From Micromonospora inaquosa (GTDB taxonomy: Bacteria; Actinomycetota; Actinomycetes; Mycobacteriales; Micromonosporaceae): a stretch of 64,000 nt of DNA. The notes below the pieces were generated by a model, which saw only the letters and a list, made by a program, of their open reading frames with translations, was not told the DNA's origin and did no database searches. Shown here in pieces: positions 28,292 to 36,429 of this stretch. Position 1 is the first letter of the stretch. Every line of letters starts with the position of its first letter. Location of the stretch: assembly GCF_003857055.1 (NCBI RefSeq), contig NZ_QGSZ01000203.1:62001-126000 (forward strand). The letters run 5' to 3'. The position numbers and the translations under genes were made by a program.

Positions 28292-31029
28292 TGTTGCGGG
28301 CCCGGCAGCGCCGCGATGGCCGCCGCCACCCGCTGCGAGTTGTTCTGGTCCTGGACTGCGAAGAAGTCGGCCGCCCGGCGCGAGTACTCCTCCTCGCGGA
28401 CGCACCCGCTCTCCAGGTAGCTCAGGATCGCCTTCACGGTCTCCTCCGCGGTCTCACACACCGGGCCGAACCCGTGCTCCTTGTGCTCGAAGTAGCCCTT
28501 ACGGTAGCCCCCGATCGAGAAGTACTCCTCCTTGTCGAAGTGCGCGTAGATCAAGGGCGTGCCGAGGTACGCGACATCGAAAGCAGTGGACGAGTAGTCG
28601 GTGATGAACAGGTCACACTGCCGCAGGGCGTCCTGGACGCTGCGCTGCGTCTGGTCCACCACCGCGAAGGCGGGGTCCGCCGGCACCATCGCCGTCGAGA
28701 CACTGCGCATCTCGTAGTGCGGCAGGAACTCCAGGGTGTAGCCGTGCCGCCGCAGGCTGAGCCGCAACTCCTCGCTACCGAACAACTCGCTCAGGAAGAG
28801 TGCGTACCCGGAGGTGTCGAACGGGAACCGGGGGCGCAGCGACGGGTTGTAGGACGGGCTGACCAGGTAGCTGCGCCAGGTGGGCATCAGCAGAATTCGC
28901 CGCCCACCCCGGTCCGGAACCAGTGCGTCGAAGCGCGGGAAGCCCAGCCGCTGGGCCGCGTCGCCGTAGTCGAACTGCTTCGACACGTACTCGGCCTCCT
29001 GACCGGCTGCCGCGACGAAGAGGTCGACGCCGGTCTTGGCCCGGTGCAACCCGCCGCTGACGTCCTTGTCCGTGACGCCGTGCTGGAGGAAGACGCGGGC
29101 TGGGCCGATCCGCCAGTTGAGGTGCTTCAGGTACTGCCCGCGCTCCCAGGTGGACGGCAGCATGTACGAGTCGATGTCGTACGAGTTGATCAACTTGGTG
29201 GCATGGAGCATGAGGAACTTGTGCCGGAACGAGTCGTACTTGACGACGTTGCCGAGCCCACTCAGCCGCTCCCGGTCCGGGCTGTCGCTGGCGATCACGT
29301 AATAGGCATTCCGTCGGCGCTCGACCTTACGGAGGTGCCGGAACAGGTGCCAGGAGTTGTCCTGTGCGGTGTCCTTACGCTCCCCGACAAGCCAGACGTC
29401 GCGCCCGCGCATGAACGGCTCGGTGAGCAGACGCAGCAGGCGTTGCTTCCAGAAGGGTCGGCGGGACACGACGTGTCGCAGGTCCTTGCGCACCAGCATC
29501 CGGTGCCAGCGGCGGCGACCTTCGGCGCCGCTGGCGCGCTGTACGAGCAGTGTGGCGTTCTCCCGACCGGCGAAGCCCGGCAGGATGCGGGTGTCCCCGG
29601 AGCGCTTCATCGGGGCGTCGCGCAGGTATGCCGCGCTGATCAGACATTGCCGGGACGCCTGCCCGGTCTCGGTCAGGAAGACCAGCCGCAGCAGGTGGTT
29701 TCCGGTGCGCAACTGCGCGACGGGCACCTCGGCCGCAAAACCGGACCATTCCCTGCTGTCGTCGGCGGACTTCAGATCGCTGCGCCGCTCCAGCGTGGCG
29801 GGCACGGTCAGCTTGCCGCCCCGCAGCCGCAACGCCAGCGGAGTACGGATCGGCCGGTGCATGGGCAGCCCGTTGATCTGCACGTGCCCGGACACCTTCA
29901 GGGCTTCCCCGGACTCGGTCAGCCGCACCTGCTCCAGCCGTACGGAGACAGCGCTCACCCGGGTCAGCGGAAGCAGGGCAGGCGTCACCGGGTAGTCGAG
30001 GTGCAGCTCGCCACCGCAGGCGACGACACCGTGCACCCGCTCCCACGGACGCGCGAACAGGTCGAAGTCATACGACTTGAAGGCGAGGTAGGCGACGCGG
30101 TGCCGGGTGTCGGCGGTCCAACGGGCGATGAAGGCCGCGTCGATGTCCTGGTAGATCTGGGTGCATTTCTCGAAGATCCGCCACAGCGCGGCGTCGTCGA
30201 AGAGGGTGTGCGCCCTCATCGCGAAGCCCTGGTAGCTGCGCACCAGGAAGCGTTCCAGCACCTCCCGGCGGAACACGTCCAGCTCGGGCCGCAGGTTGGC
30301 GAGTGTTTCGCACAGTTCCAGGTGATCCCAGTAGTTCTGCTCCCGGATGAACAGGTTGTCCATGATGGAGCTGCCGGACTCCCGGCGACGGTAGTTGTAG
30401 ACGACGCTGTCCACCAGTGCGATGCGCTCGGCCTTGAGCAGCATCGGGATGGCCAGGAAGGCGTCCTCGAAGTGGACGCCCTCGCGGAACCGCAGGCCGT
30501 GCTGACGCAGCTGGGCCAGGTCGTACAGCTTGTGGCACGGGCCCGCGTCGAAGATCAGCTCCGGTGCGTCGACGACGCTCTCCAGCAGCCGATCGCCCTT
30601 GCCGAATGGCTTCTTCCAGAGGAAGGCGGTCCGCTTCGGGAAGGTGTCCATGTCGCCGATGGAGATGCTCGCCTTGTTGGCGACGATCGCGGTGAGCAGC
30701 ACCTCGATGGCTCGCGGCGGCAGCAGGTCGTCGGAGTCGACGAACGCCACGTACGGGGTGTCGGCCAGGTCGAGGGCGAGGTTGCGGGCCGCCCCCGGTC
30801 CGCTGTTGCGCTGTTGCAGGGCGGTCACGTTCGGGTGTTCCGCCGCGAACTGCTTGGCCAGCAGGTCGGAGCCGTCGGTGCTGCCGTCGTCGACCAGGAT
30901 GACGTGACACTGGGAGAAGACGGTCTGCGCCGCGATCGACTGGAGTGTCTCGGGCAGGTAGTCCTCGACGTTGTAGACCGGAACGATGATCGTGACCTGC
31001 GGGGCGGGGTCTACCACTCTGGACTCCAC
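28288..31029 (-). CDS. Bifunctional glycosyltransferase GT2 / CDP-glycerol (TagF-like) polymer transferase
   Basis: 913 residues from GTG 31029; GTG 31017 is also possible, and no strong ribosome site is seen. The N-terminal GT2 domain has PQVTIIVPVYNVEDYLPETL, VDDGSTDGSD and the metal-binding DSDD in VAFVDSDDLLPP. A middle beta-rich region follows. The C-terminal half (about 520-900) is a glycerophosphotransferase fold: LINSYDIDSYMLPSTW, RVFLQHGVTDKDV, ILLMPTWRSYLVSP, DLFITDYSSTAFDVAYLGTP and LIYAHFDKEEYF. This architecture makes teichoic-acid-like phosphopolymers on the inner membrane face. It sits 55 bases after one Stealth gene and overlaps the other. Confidence 0.87.
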   Translation of the reverse strand: MESRVVDPAPQVTIIVPVYNVEDYLPETLQSIAAQTVFSQCHVILVDDGSTDGSDLLAKQFAAEHPNVTALQQRNSGPGAARNLALDLADTPYVAFVDSDDLLPPRAIEVLLTAIVANKASISIGDMDTFPKRTAFLWKKPFGKGDRLLESVVDAPELIFDAGPCHKLYDLAQLRQHGLRFREGVHFEDAFLAIPMLLKAERIALVDSVVYNYRRRESGSSIMDNLFIREQNYWDHLELCETLANLRPELDVFRREVLERFLVRSYQGFAMRAHTLFDDAALWRIFEKCTQIYQDIDAAFIARWTADTRHRVAYLAFKSYDFDLFARPWERVHGVVACGGELHLDYPVTPALLPLTRVSAVSVRLEQVRLTESGEALKVSGHVQINGLPMHRPIRTPLALRLRGGKLTVPATLERRSDLKSADDSREWSGFAAEVPVAQLRTGNHLLRLVFLTETGQASRQCLISAAYLRDAPMKRSGDTRILPGFAGRENATLLVQRASGAEGRRRWHRMLVRKDLRHVVSRRPFWKQRLLRLLTEPFMRGRDVWLVGERKDTAQDNSWHLFRHLRKVERRRNAYYVIASDSPDRERLSGLGNVVKYDSFRHKFLMLHATKLINSYDIDSYMLPSTWERGQYLKHLNWRIGPARVFLQHGVTDKDVSGGLHRAKTGVDLFVAAAGQEAEYVSKQFDYGDAAQRLGFPRFDALVPDRGGRRILLMPTWRSYLVSPSYNPSLRPRFPFDTSGYALFLSELFGSEELRLSLRRHGYTLEFLPHYEMRSVSTAMVPADPAFAVVDQTQRSVQDALRQCDLFITDYSSTAFDVAYLGTPLIYAHFDKEEYFSIGGYRKGYFEHKEHGFGPVCETAEETVKAILSYLESGCVREEEYSRRAADFFAVQDQNNSQRVAAAIAALPGPQQ

Positions 31030-31084
31030 GGGAAAGGGTGCGGGAAACGCGGGGCAAACATCGGCTGGCAGGGCTGCTGCGGGT

Positions 31085-32902
31085 TCACGGTTGGCGCCGC
31101 AGCAGCTCGGCGTTGAAATCGGTGACCGTGTTGAGCATGTTGTTGGGCATGGTGGGCGCGTCGATCGGGGCGCCCCGACGGGCGTCCTGCACCGGCCGGT
31201 ACGACCGCCGCCACAGCTCACCGGCACCCACGTTGCGTCGCTCCGCCACCACGTCGTCCGGCAGCTCGAACGGGGCGGGGAACGGCAGGTAGCGCGGCAG
31301 GAAGTCGGCCAACATCCGCTCCTGCTCGGCGAACGATCGAGGGTCGGAGTCGGTGTCGTTGAGGCAGAACACGTCGCGGTTCCGGCGGGCCAGCAGCTCG
31401 GCCAGCCGGGCGGGCGTCGAGGGGTGGCCCAGGTCGGCGTACTCGTACTCGATGTCGCCGGGGACGGCCTGCGCGGTCAGGAACGCCCAGTACTGGTGCA
31501 GCGACGACGGGATGGACAGGTCGCCGTGGTGGCGGAACCGGTGCCGCGCGGTTGCCTCCACCTCCGCCGGCAGCTTGCCCTCGATCTGCTGCATGATGCT
31601 GCGGCGCAGCGCGAACGGGGTGTGCTTCATCTTCTGCGTGATGGTCACGCCGAACTGCCGCTGGATGTGCCGACGGTTGTTCTTCCCGGCGGCCTTCACC
31701 GGCGGGTCCTCCGGCTTCGCCTCCCCCAGGCCGAACTGGGCCGGCGAGGGGAAGAACTTCGCGATCCCGTTGGCGTGGAAGAAGTGGTTGGGCAGCAGTG
31801 GCCGGCCGAGGAACACGTCGTCGTTGAGGTAGAGGAAGTGCTCGGACAGGCCGTCGATTCGATGCAGCCGGGATTCGATGGCGTGCGAGTTGTACGACGA
31901 CCGCCCGCCGAGGTCGGCGAAGAGTTCGGTGTGCGAGACGAGCGTGATCATCGGGTGGCTCGGGTCGAGCCAGCTCGGCAGTTGGCTGTCGGTGATCAGG
32001 AAGATCCGCCGTAGCCAGGGTGCGAAGGCGTGCAGCGACCGCAGCGAATACCGCAGCTCGTCGCGGTTGTGGTAGCGCGAGGAGTTCGCGGCGACCGCGT
32101 GCAGGGGGCCGTCCGGGGCGCCGAGCGCCAGCGACTTGCGCTTCAGCCACTGCGGGTCGGAGCCGTCCACCCAGGTGTAGACGGCGTCGATCGGGAAGCC
32201 GACCCGGTCCGGCGCTCGGACGGCCAGGTCCCGGCGGGTTCCGTAGGTGTGGTCGTCGGCCTCGGGCACGAAGTGACTCATCAGCGCCGCTGCCACCCGG
32301 ACCGGCTGGGCCCGCGCGGGCGCCTCGTCGACGACCCCGTTGCGCCGAGGCGCGCGGACCATGTCTCCGTGCCGGCTCCAGAACTCGATCTCGCACGCGA
32401 ACTGGGCGCCGAGGACCACACCGGCGCGGGAGTCGGTCACCGGGAAGCAGACCCGGATCACCTCGGTCGGTGTGGCGTCCGGTTGGTCCCGACGGGGCTG
32501 GACCTGCACCACCCGGACGTCTGCGCCCGACAGCGCCGGCGCGGACCGGATCAGGCGTTGTACCGCCGCCCGGTGGTCGTCCAGGACCGCGACGGTGCTG
32601 CGCAGGTGGTCGTCGTTTCGAATGCAGTGGTATTCGATGCCGGCGGTGTGCAGCGCGGTGGTGACGGCGGTGAGGTTACGGTGCCACTGCTCCAGGGGGG
32701 TCGCCGCGGCGACGACCTCGGCCCGGGTGCGAACGCCACCGTCGGTCACGGCCACCCGGGCGCCGAGGGGATGCACGGTGTCGCCGCCGCGCGGTCGGGA
32801 GAGCGTCTGCACCAGGCCCATCCGCCGGTGCGCGGGCAGCAGACCCAGCAGCCGCCGCCGCACCGGCGACGGGAGGAGTCGATAAATCTTCAGGGCGATC
32901 AT
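31085..32902 (-). CDS. Stealth-family phosphotransferase (copy 2)
   Basis: 605 residues, ATG 32902, first gene of the cassette. All four Stealth blocks: CR1 IDAVYTWVDGSDPQWLKR near residue 237, CR2 NRDELRYSLRSLHAFAPWLR with IFLITDSQLPSWLDP, CR3 LSEHFLYLNDDVFLGRPLL and AAGKNNRRHIQRQFG, CR4 LLARRNRDVFCLNDTD. It shares clear similarity with copy 1 over the catalytic half, with a different N-terminus, and has an extra C-terminal tail of about 50 residues. Family members (such as capsular sugar-phosphate transferases) link sugars through phosphodiesters; two copies imply two linkages or acceptors in one repeat unit. Confidence 0.88.
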   Translation of the reverse strand: MIALKIYRLLPSPVRRRLLGLLPAHRRMGLVQTLSRPRGGDTVHPLGARVAVTDGGVRTRAEVVAAATPLEQWHRNLTAVTTALHTAGIEYHCIRNDDHLRSTVAVLDDHRAAVQRLIRSAPALSGADVRVVQVQPRRDQPDATPTEVIRVCFPVTDSRAGVVLGAQFACEIEFWSRHGDMVRAPRRNGVVDEAPARAQPVRVAAALMSHFVPEADDHTYGTRRDLAVRAPDRVGFPIDAVYTWVDGSDPQWLKRKSLALGAPDGPLHAVAANSSRYHNRDELRYSLRSLHAFAPWLRRIFLITDSQLPSWLDPSHPMITLVSHTELFADLGGRSSYNSHAIESRLHRIDGLSEHFLYLNDDVFLGRPLLPNHFFHANGIAKFFPSPAQFGLGEAKPEDPPVKAAGKNNRRHIQRQFGVTITQKMKHTPFALRRSIMQQIEGKLPAEVEATARHRFRHHGDLSIPSSLHQYWAFLTAQAVPGDIEYEYADLGHPSTPARLAELLARRNRDVFCLNDTDSDPRSFAEQERMLADFLPRYLPFPAPFELPDDVVAERRNVGAGELWRRSYRPVQDARRGAPIDAPTMPNNMLNTVTDFNAELLRRQP

Positions 32903-33131
32903 GCGCTGGGCCGTCCGCTCGCTACGACCGCCTCATCAGCGGGCACCAGTCATCCCTGCGAACGGGTAGCGGGGCGACGTCCCACTCGCGATGATTCGAA
33001 ACACACCCATGCGGCCATCAGTGCATGCCTTTCCACAGATCCCCGTTGGCACCGCGCGGCGATCTGGCGTCGACCGCGCGCCGCCTCGTGGCGGCTGTCG
33101 GCGGACACCGATCTCCGGGCCGGACCGCGTT

Positions 33132-33147
33132 CTCCCGCGCGCGGGAG
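33132..33147. repeat. Perfect 16-bp palindrome CTCCCGCGCGCGGGAG
   Basis: Self-complementary with no loop, flanked by T and G. Could be an operator or a cruciform; no T-run follows. Confidence 0.4.
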
Positions 33148-33394
33148 GGACAGTGGCCGCCGCAGGTGGCCCGGGGCAGTGCGTTTACCTGCAGGCCATC
33201 AAACAACCACATGATCGATACCTGGCCTAGAGGTAAAATTGGCATAAGGGCGTTTTGAAGGCATTAGAGAAGATAATCCTGGCCATTCGGGTGGTCCAAT
33301 GACACCGGGACGGCCAATCGACCGTGCCCCTCGCGAAGCTCCTCAGCCCCGTGCGCGACCGGTACGGCGGTCGTCGGCCCCCGCCGTGACCTGG

Positions 33395-33400
33395 CAGAGT
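33395..33400 (+). promoter_or_regulatory. -10-like box of the glycosylase gene (leaderless layout)
   Basis: CAGAGT, then six bases to GTG 33407. No ribosome site; no clear -35. Confidence 0.35.
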
Positions 33401-33406
33401 AGCGGG

Positions 33407-34327
33407 GTGACCGAGACCGAACCCGCCGCGACCAGGGTGCTACAGCCACCGGTCGGCTACCGGCTGGCCGCCTCGGTCCGCGCGCTCACCTTCAGCCCGT
33501 ACGACCCGTGCGCCCGGGTGGCGGCCGGCACCTTCTGGTGGGCCACCCGCACCCCGGACGGCCCGGCCACGCTCGCGCTGCGACCGGCCGGCCGGGAGTT
33601 GCTCGCGGAGGGCTACGGGCCCGGCGCCGAGCATGTCCTCGCCCGCGCCGACGCGATCGCGGGGCTGCGCGACGATCTGACCGGCTTCACCGAGCTGGCC
33701 GCGGCACACCCGCTGGTCGCCCGGCTGGCCCGGGAGCACCGAGGGCTACGGATGCCGGCCACCGGGCAGGTCTTCCCCCGGCTGCTGCGCGCGGTCTTCG
33801 AGCAGAAGGTCACCGGCAAGGAGGCCTACCGGGCGTACGCGGCGACGGTGCGGCACTTCCGGGAACCGGCTCCCGGCCCCCTGCAACCGCTGCTCCTACC
33901 GCCCGAGGCCGCCGCCGTGGCCGCCACCCCGTACTGGGTGTTCCACCCGTTCGGGGTGGAGCAGCGCCGGGCCGAGACGCTACGTCGCGCCGCGTCGCTC
34001 GCCGACCGCCTGGAGCGCAGCACCGACGCCGCCGAGGCCACCCGCCGGCTGACCGCGATCCCCGGCATCGGGCCGTGGACGGCCGCCGAGGTGGTCCGGA
34101 TCGCCTACGGGGACCCGGACGCGGTCAGCGTCGGCGACTACCACATCCCGAACACTGTGGCCTGGGCGCTCGCCGGCGAACCGCGGGGCGACGACGCCCG
34201 GATGATGGCCCTGCTGGAGCCGTTCCGAGGTCACCGCGGCCGGGTCTGTCTGCTGCTGGAGGCCGCCGGCATCCGGGCACCCAGGTACGGCCCGCGCGCC
34301 CCGATCCGCTCGTTCGCCCGCTACTGA
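33407..34327 (+). CDS. DNA-3-methyladenine glycosylase II-like (HhH-GPD, AlkA type)
   Basis: 306 residues from GTG 33407. An AlkA-like N-terminal beta domain (LTFSPYDPCARVAAGTFWWA) precedes the helix-hairpin-helix domain: FPRLLRAVFEQKVTGKEAYR, LTAIPGIGPWTAAEVVRIAY and the catalytic Asp244 in AVSVGDYHIPNTVAW. AlkA-type enzymes remove alkylated purines by flipping the base out and attacking with this Asp. No Fe-S Cys cluster is present, so it is not a MutY/EndoIII type. The gene stands alone. Confidence 0.88.
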   Translation: MTETEPAATRVLQPPVGYRLAASVRALTFSPYDPCARVAAGTFWWATRTPDGPATLALRPAGRELLAEGYGPGAEHVLARADAIAGLRDDLTGFTELAAAHPLVARLAREHRGLRMPATGQVFPRLLRAVFEQKVTGKEAYRAYAATVRHFREPAPGPLQPLLLPPEAAAVAATPYWVFHPFGVEQRRAETLRRAASLADRLERSTDAAEATRRLTAIPGIGPWTAAEVVRIAYGDPDAVSVGDYHIPNTVAWALAGEPRGDDARMMALLEPFRGHRGRVCLLLEAAGIRAPRYGPRAPIRSFARY

Positions 34328-34348
34328 CCCGCTTCGGCGGTACGGCGC

Positions 34349-34852
34349 TCAGCGGTCGGCGCAGAGCCGACGCAGGGTGCGGCCGAGCCACCAGGCGTAC
34401 GTGTGCTGCACCGCCCGGACCGCCGGGCCTGCCACGCGGGTGAACCAGCGGTCCGGCAGGCTGAACGCGCGGACCTCGAACCAGACCGCGCCGGTGTCGT
34501 CGCGGGCGACCTCGAACGCCTCCTCGCCCCGCTCCGGATGCCCCGGCAGGGTGCCGTAGCCAAAACCGGCGAGCGTGGGTGAATTCGCACTCCAGACCAC
34601 CTGGCACGGCCCCCAGAGGCGGGCCGGACCGACACCGAGGCCGGCGGTCACCAGCACACCGTCGGTGGCCCGCGTCGCGTCGGTGCGCATCCGGACCCCA
34701 GCGGCGCGGTGCAGCCGCCAGGTCAACACCGCGTCGGCGGCGGTCTCGAAGCAACCGGCGGGCAACGGATACCGGTGGCGCAGGTGGTGGTACCCGCCGG
34801 GCAGCGGCCCGTGCCGGGTCGACCCCACCTCCGGGTACGTCAGCTCGGGCAC
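34349..34852 (-). CDS. DUF1990 family protein
   Basis: 167 residues from GTG 34852, with GAGGGGGGAC upstream (an alternative GTG at 34879 lacks this). Family features: LTYPEVGSTRHGPLPGGYHH, then LHRAAGVRMRTDATRA, CQVVWSANSPTLAGFGYGTL, HPERGEEAFEVARDDTGAVW and VRAFSLPDRWFTRVAGPAVR. A soluble beta-rich fold related to lipid- or ligand-binding START-like proteins has been suggested for the family; there is no established function. Confidence 0.83.
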   Translation of the reverse strand: MPELTYPEVGSTRHGPLPGGYHHLRHRYPLPAGCFETAADAVLTWRLHRAAGVRMRTDATRATDGVLVTAGLGVGPARLWGPCQVVWSANSPTLAGFGYGTLPGHPERGEEAFEVARDDTGAVWFEVRAFSLPDRWFTRVAGPAVRAVQHTYAWWLGRTLRRLCADR

Positions 34853-34934
34853 CGTCCCCCCTCGACCTCGACCGGACACCGGCCAGGGTACGGCCGGCGC
34901 GGTCGGGTCGCCCGGTTCGCCGACGGCCGCCGGG

Positions 34935-35147
34935 TCAGGCGGCCTCGTGCAGGTCGGCCAGGGTGAGTGGGGTACGCCGACGCAGCAGCTCCTCCAGCTC
35001 CGGCACCGAACCGACCTCGCCGAGCACGTTCCGGCCGCCGCCGAACCTCTCCGGATAGCGGCGGGTCAGCCGGAAGCGGTAGCGGCCCCGGATCAGCTCG
35101 ACGCTCACCCGCCACCGCCCGCAGCAGTCACAGACCCACTCGGACAC
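34935..35147 (-). CDS. Small protein with N-terminal CxCC motif
   Basis: 70 residues, GTG 35147. Begins SEWVCDCCGRWRVSVELIRG, followed by a basic segment YRFRLTRRYPERFGGGRN and an acidic helical end (SVPELEELLRRRTPLTLADL). Three Cys close together could bind a metal or form part of a zinc ribbon, but no second Cys/His pair is present. A TAATTT box six bases before the start suggests a leaderless message of its own. I do not recognise the family. Confidence 0.55.
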   Translation of the reverse strand: MSEWVCDCCGRWRVSVELIRGRYRFRLTRRYPERFGGGRNVLGEVGSVPELEELLRRRTPLTLADLHEAA

Positions 35148-35153
35148 CTCGCG

Positions 35154-35159
35154 AAATTA
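35154..35159 (-). promoter_or_regulatory. -10 box of the CxCC small-protein gene (leaderless layout)
   Basis: On the minus strand TAATTT, then six bases to GTG 35147. A -35 element is not clear. Confidence 0.45.
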
Positions 35160-35282
35160 GCTCTGACCTGGGGTTATTCGATTCGCCCGGTCAGGACGAG
35201 CGGCGCGTACGCGGACACGCCACCCCGGCACCCACGGTGATCTGCCTCATAACTGTCGGCACCGTCTGATTGACTGGGCGGC

Positions 35283-36398
35283 GTGGACCTGCCGATCAAC
35301 CCGCCGGTCGAGCCGATGCTGGCCAAGAGCGTCCCCAAGCTGCCCACCACGCCCGGGGTGACCTATGAGCCCAAGTGGGACGGGTTCCGGTGCATCGTGT
35401 TCCGCGACGGCGACGAGGTCGAGCTGGCCAGCCGGGGCGGCAAGTCGATGACCCGTTACTTCCCCGAGGTGGTCGAGCAGGCCCGCCGGCAGTTGCCCGA
35501 GCGGTGCGCGGTCGACGGGGAGTTGATCGTGATCCGGCGCGACGGGCCGAGCGGCCAACCCCGGCTGGATTTCGAGCTGCTGGCCCAGCGCGTCCATCCG
35601 GCGGCGTCCCGGGTGAAGATGCTGGCCGAGACCACCCCCGCCGACTTCGTCGCCTTCGACCTGCTGGCCATCGGCGACGAGGCGTTGCTCGACCAGCCCT
35701 ACCCGCGCCGCCGTGAGCGGCTGGTTCAGGCGTTGGCCGGGGTGCGCCCGCCCGTGCACGTCACCCAGGTCACCACCGATCCGGACACCGCGCGTCGCTG
35801 GTTCGACGTCTTCGAGGGCGCCGGGCTGGACGGTCTGATCGTCAAGCCGGCCGACCTGCCGTACGCGCCGGGCAAGCGACTGATGTTCAAGGTCAAGCAC
35901 GCCCGCACCGCGGACGCGGTGGTCGCCGGCTTCCGCTGGCACAAGTCCGGGCCGGTGGTGGGCTCGCTGCTGCTCGGCCTGTACGACGACGCCGGGGTCC
36001 TGCACCACGTGGGCGTGAGCGCGTCGTTCAGCATGGCCCGCCGCGCCGAGTTGCTCGACGAGCTGGCGCCCTATCGGGACATCGGCGGCGAGCACCCGTG
36101 GGTGCACGGTGACCACGAGCGCGGGCAACGCATCCCGGGTGGGGTGAGCCGGTGGACCGGCACGAAAAACCTGGAGTGGGAGCCGGTGCGCCCGGAGCTG
36201 GTGGTCGAGGTGGGCTACGACGCGATGGAGGGCGAACGCTTCCGGCACACCGCCCAGTTCGTCCGTTGGCGTCCGGACCGCGATCCTCGGTCCTGCCGCT
36301 ACGACCAGCTCGACCGGCCGATCCGCTTCGACGTGGACCAGGTGCTGCGCGGCGACCCGACGGCCACCGTGGACCGAGCCGCCACCGGCTCGGCGTAG
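35283..36398 (+). CDS. ligC: ATP-dependent DNA ligase, LigC type
   Basis: 371 residues, GTG 35283. The nucleotidyl-acceptor Lys31 is in motif I (YEPKWDGFRC). Further ligase motifs: SRGGKSMTRYF (III region), DGELIVIRRDG, FVAFDLLAIGDEALL, GLDGLIVKPADLPYAPGKR (IV) and FKVKHARTADAVVAGFRW (V). A C-terminal OB domain follows (LLLGLYDDAGVLHHVGVSAS ... VEVGYDAMEGERFRHTAQF). LigC enzymes are backup ligases in actinobacteria, linked to base excision and alternative end joining. A LigD-type polymerase lies 26 kb away in this window; no Ku gene is present. Confidence 0.88.
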   Translation: MDLPINPPVEPMLAKSVPKLPTTPGVTYEPKWDGFRCIVFRDGDEVELASRGGKSMTRYFPEVVEQARRQLPERCAVDGELIVIRRDGPSGQPRLDFELLAQRVHPAASRVKMLAETTPADFVAFDLLAIGDEALLDQPYPRRRERLVQALAGVRPPVHVTQVTTDPDTARRWFDVFEGAGLDGLIVKPADLPYAPGKRLMFKVKHARTADAVVAGFRWHKSGPVVGSLLLGLYDDAGVLHHVGVSASFSMARRAELLDELAPYRDIGGEHPWVHGDHERGQRIPGGVSRWTGTKNLEWEPVRPELVVEVGYDAMEGERFRHTAQFVRWRPDRDPRSCRYDQLDRPIRFDVDQVLRGDPTATVDRAATGSA

Positions 36399-36429
36399 CC
36401 TGGCCGTCGACCCGATCCCGGAGGACCAC

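Larger units (their letters stand above)
32903..33406. other. Divergent intergenic region with palindrome and AT-rich patch
   Basis: No gene is supported in these 504 bases. They contain a 16-bp palindrome (33132-33147) and an unusually A/T-rich stretch at about 33185-33290 that may hold the promoter for the leftward Stealth cassette, plus a -10-like box (33395-33400) for the glycosylase gene. Short open frames here have no credible start or composition. Confidence 0.5.

Noticed and set aside
28249..31116. Long plus-strand frame opposite the GT2/TagF gene
   Set aside because: No recognisable motifs; shadow of the minus-strand gene, which has full GT2 and TagF motifs.
33025..33258. 77-codon plus-strand frame in the 33 kb gap
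   Set aside because: No ribosome site or homology, and its last part runs through the AT-rich patch.
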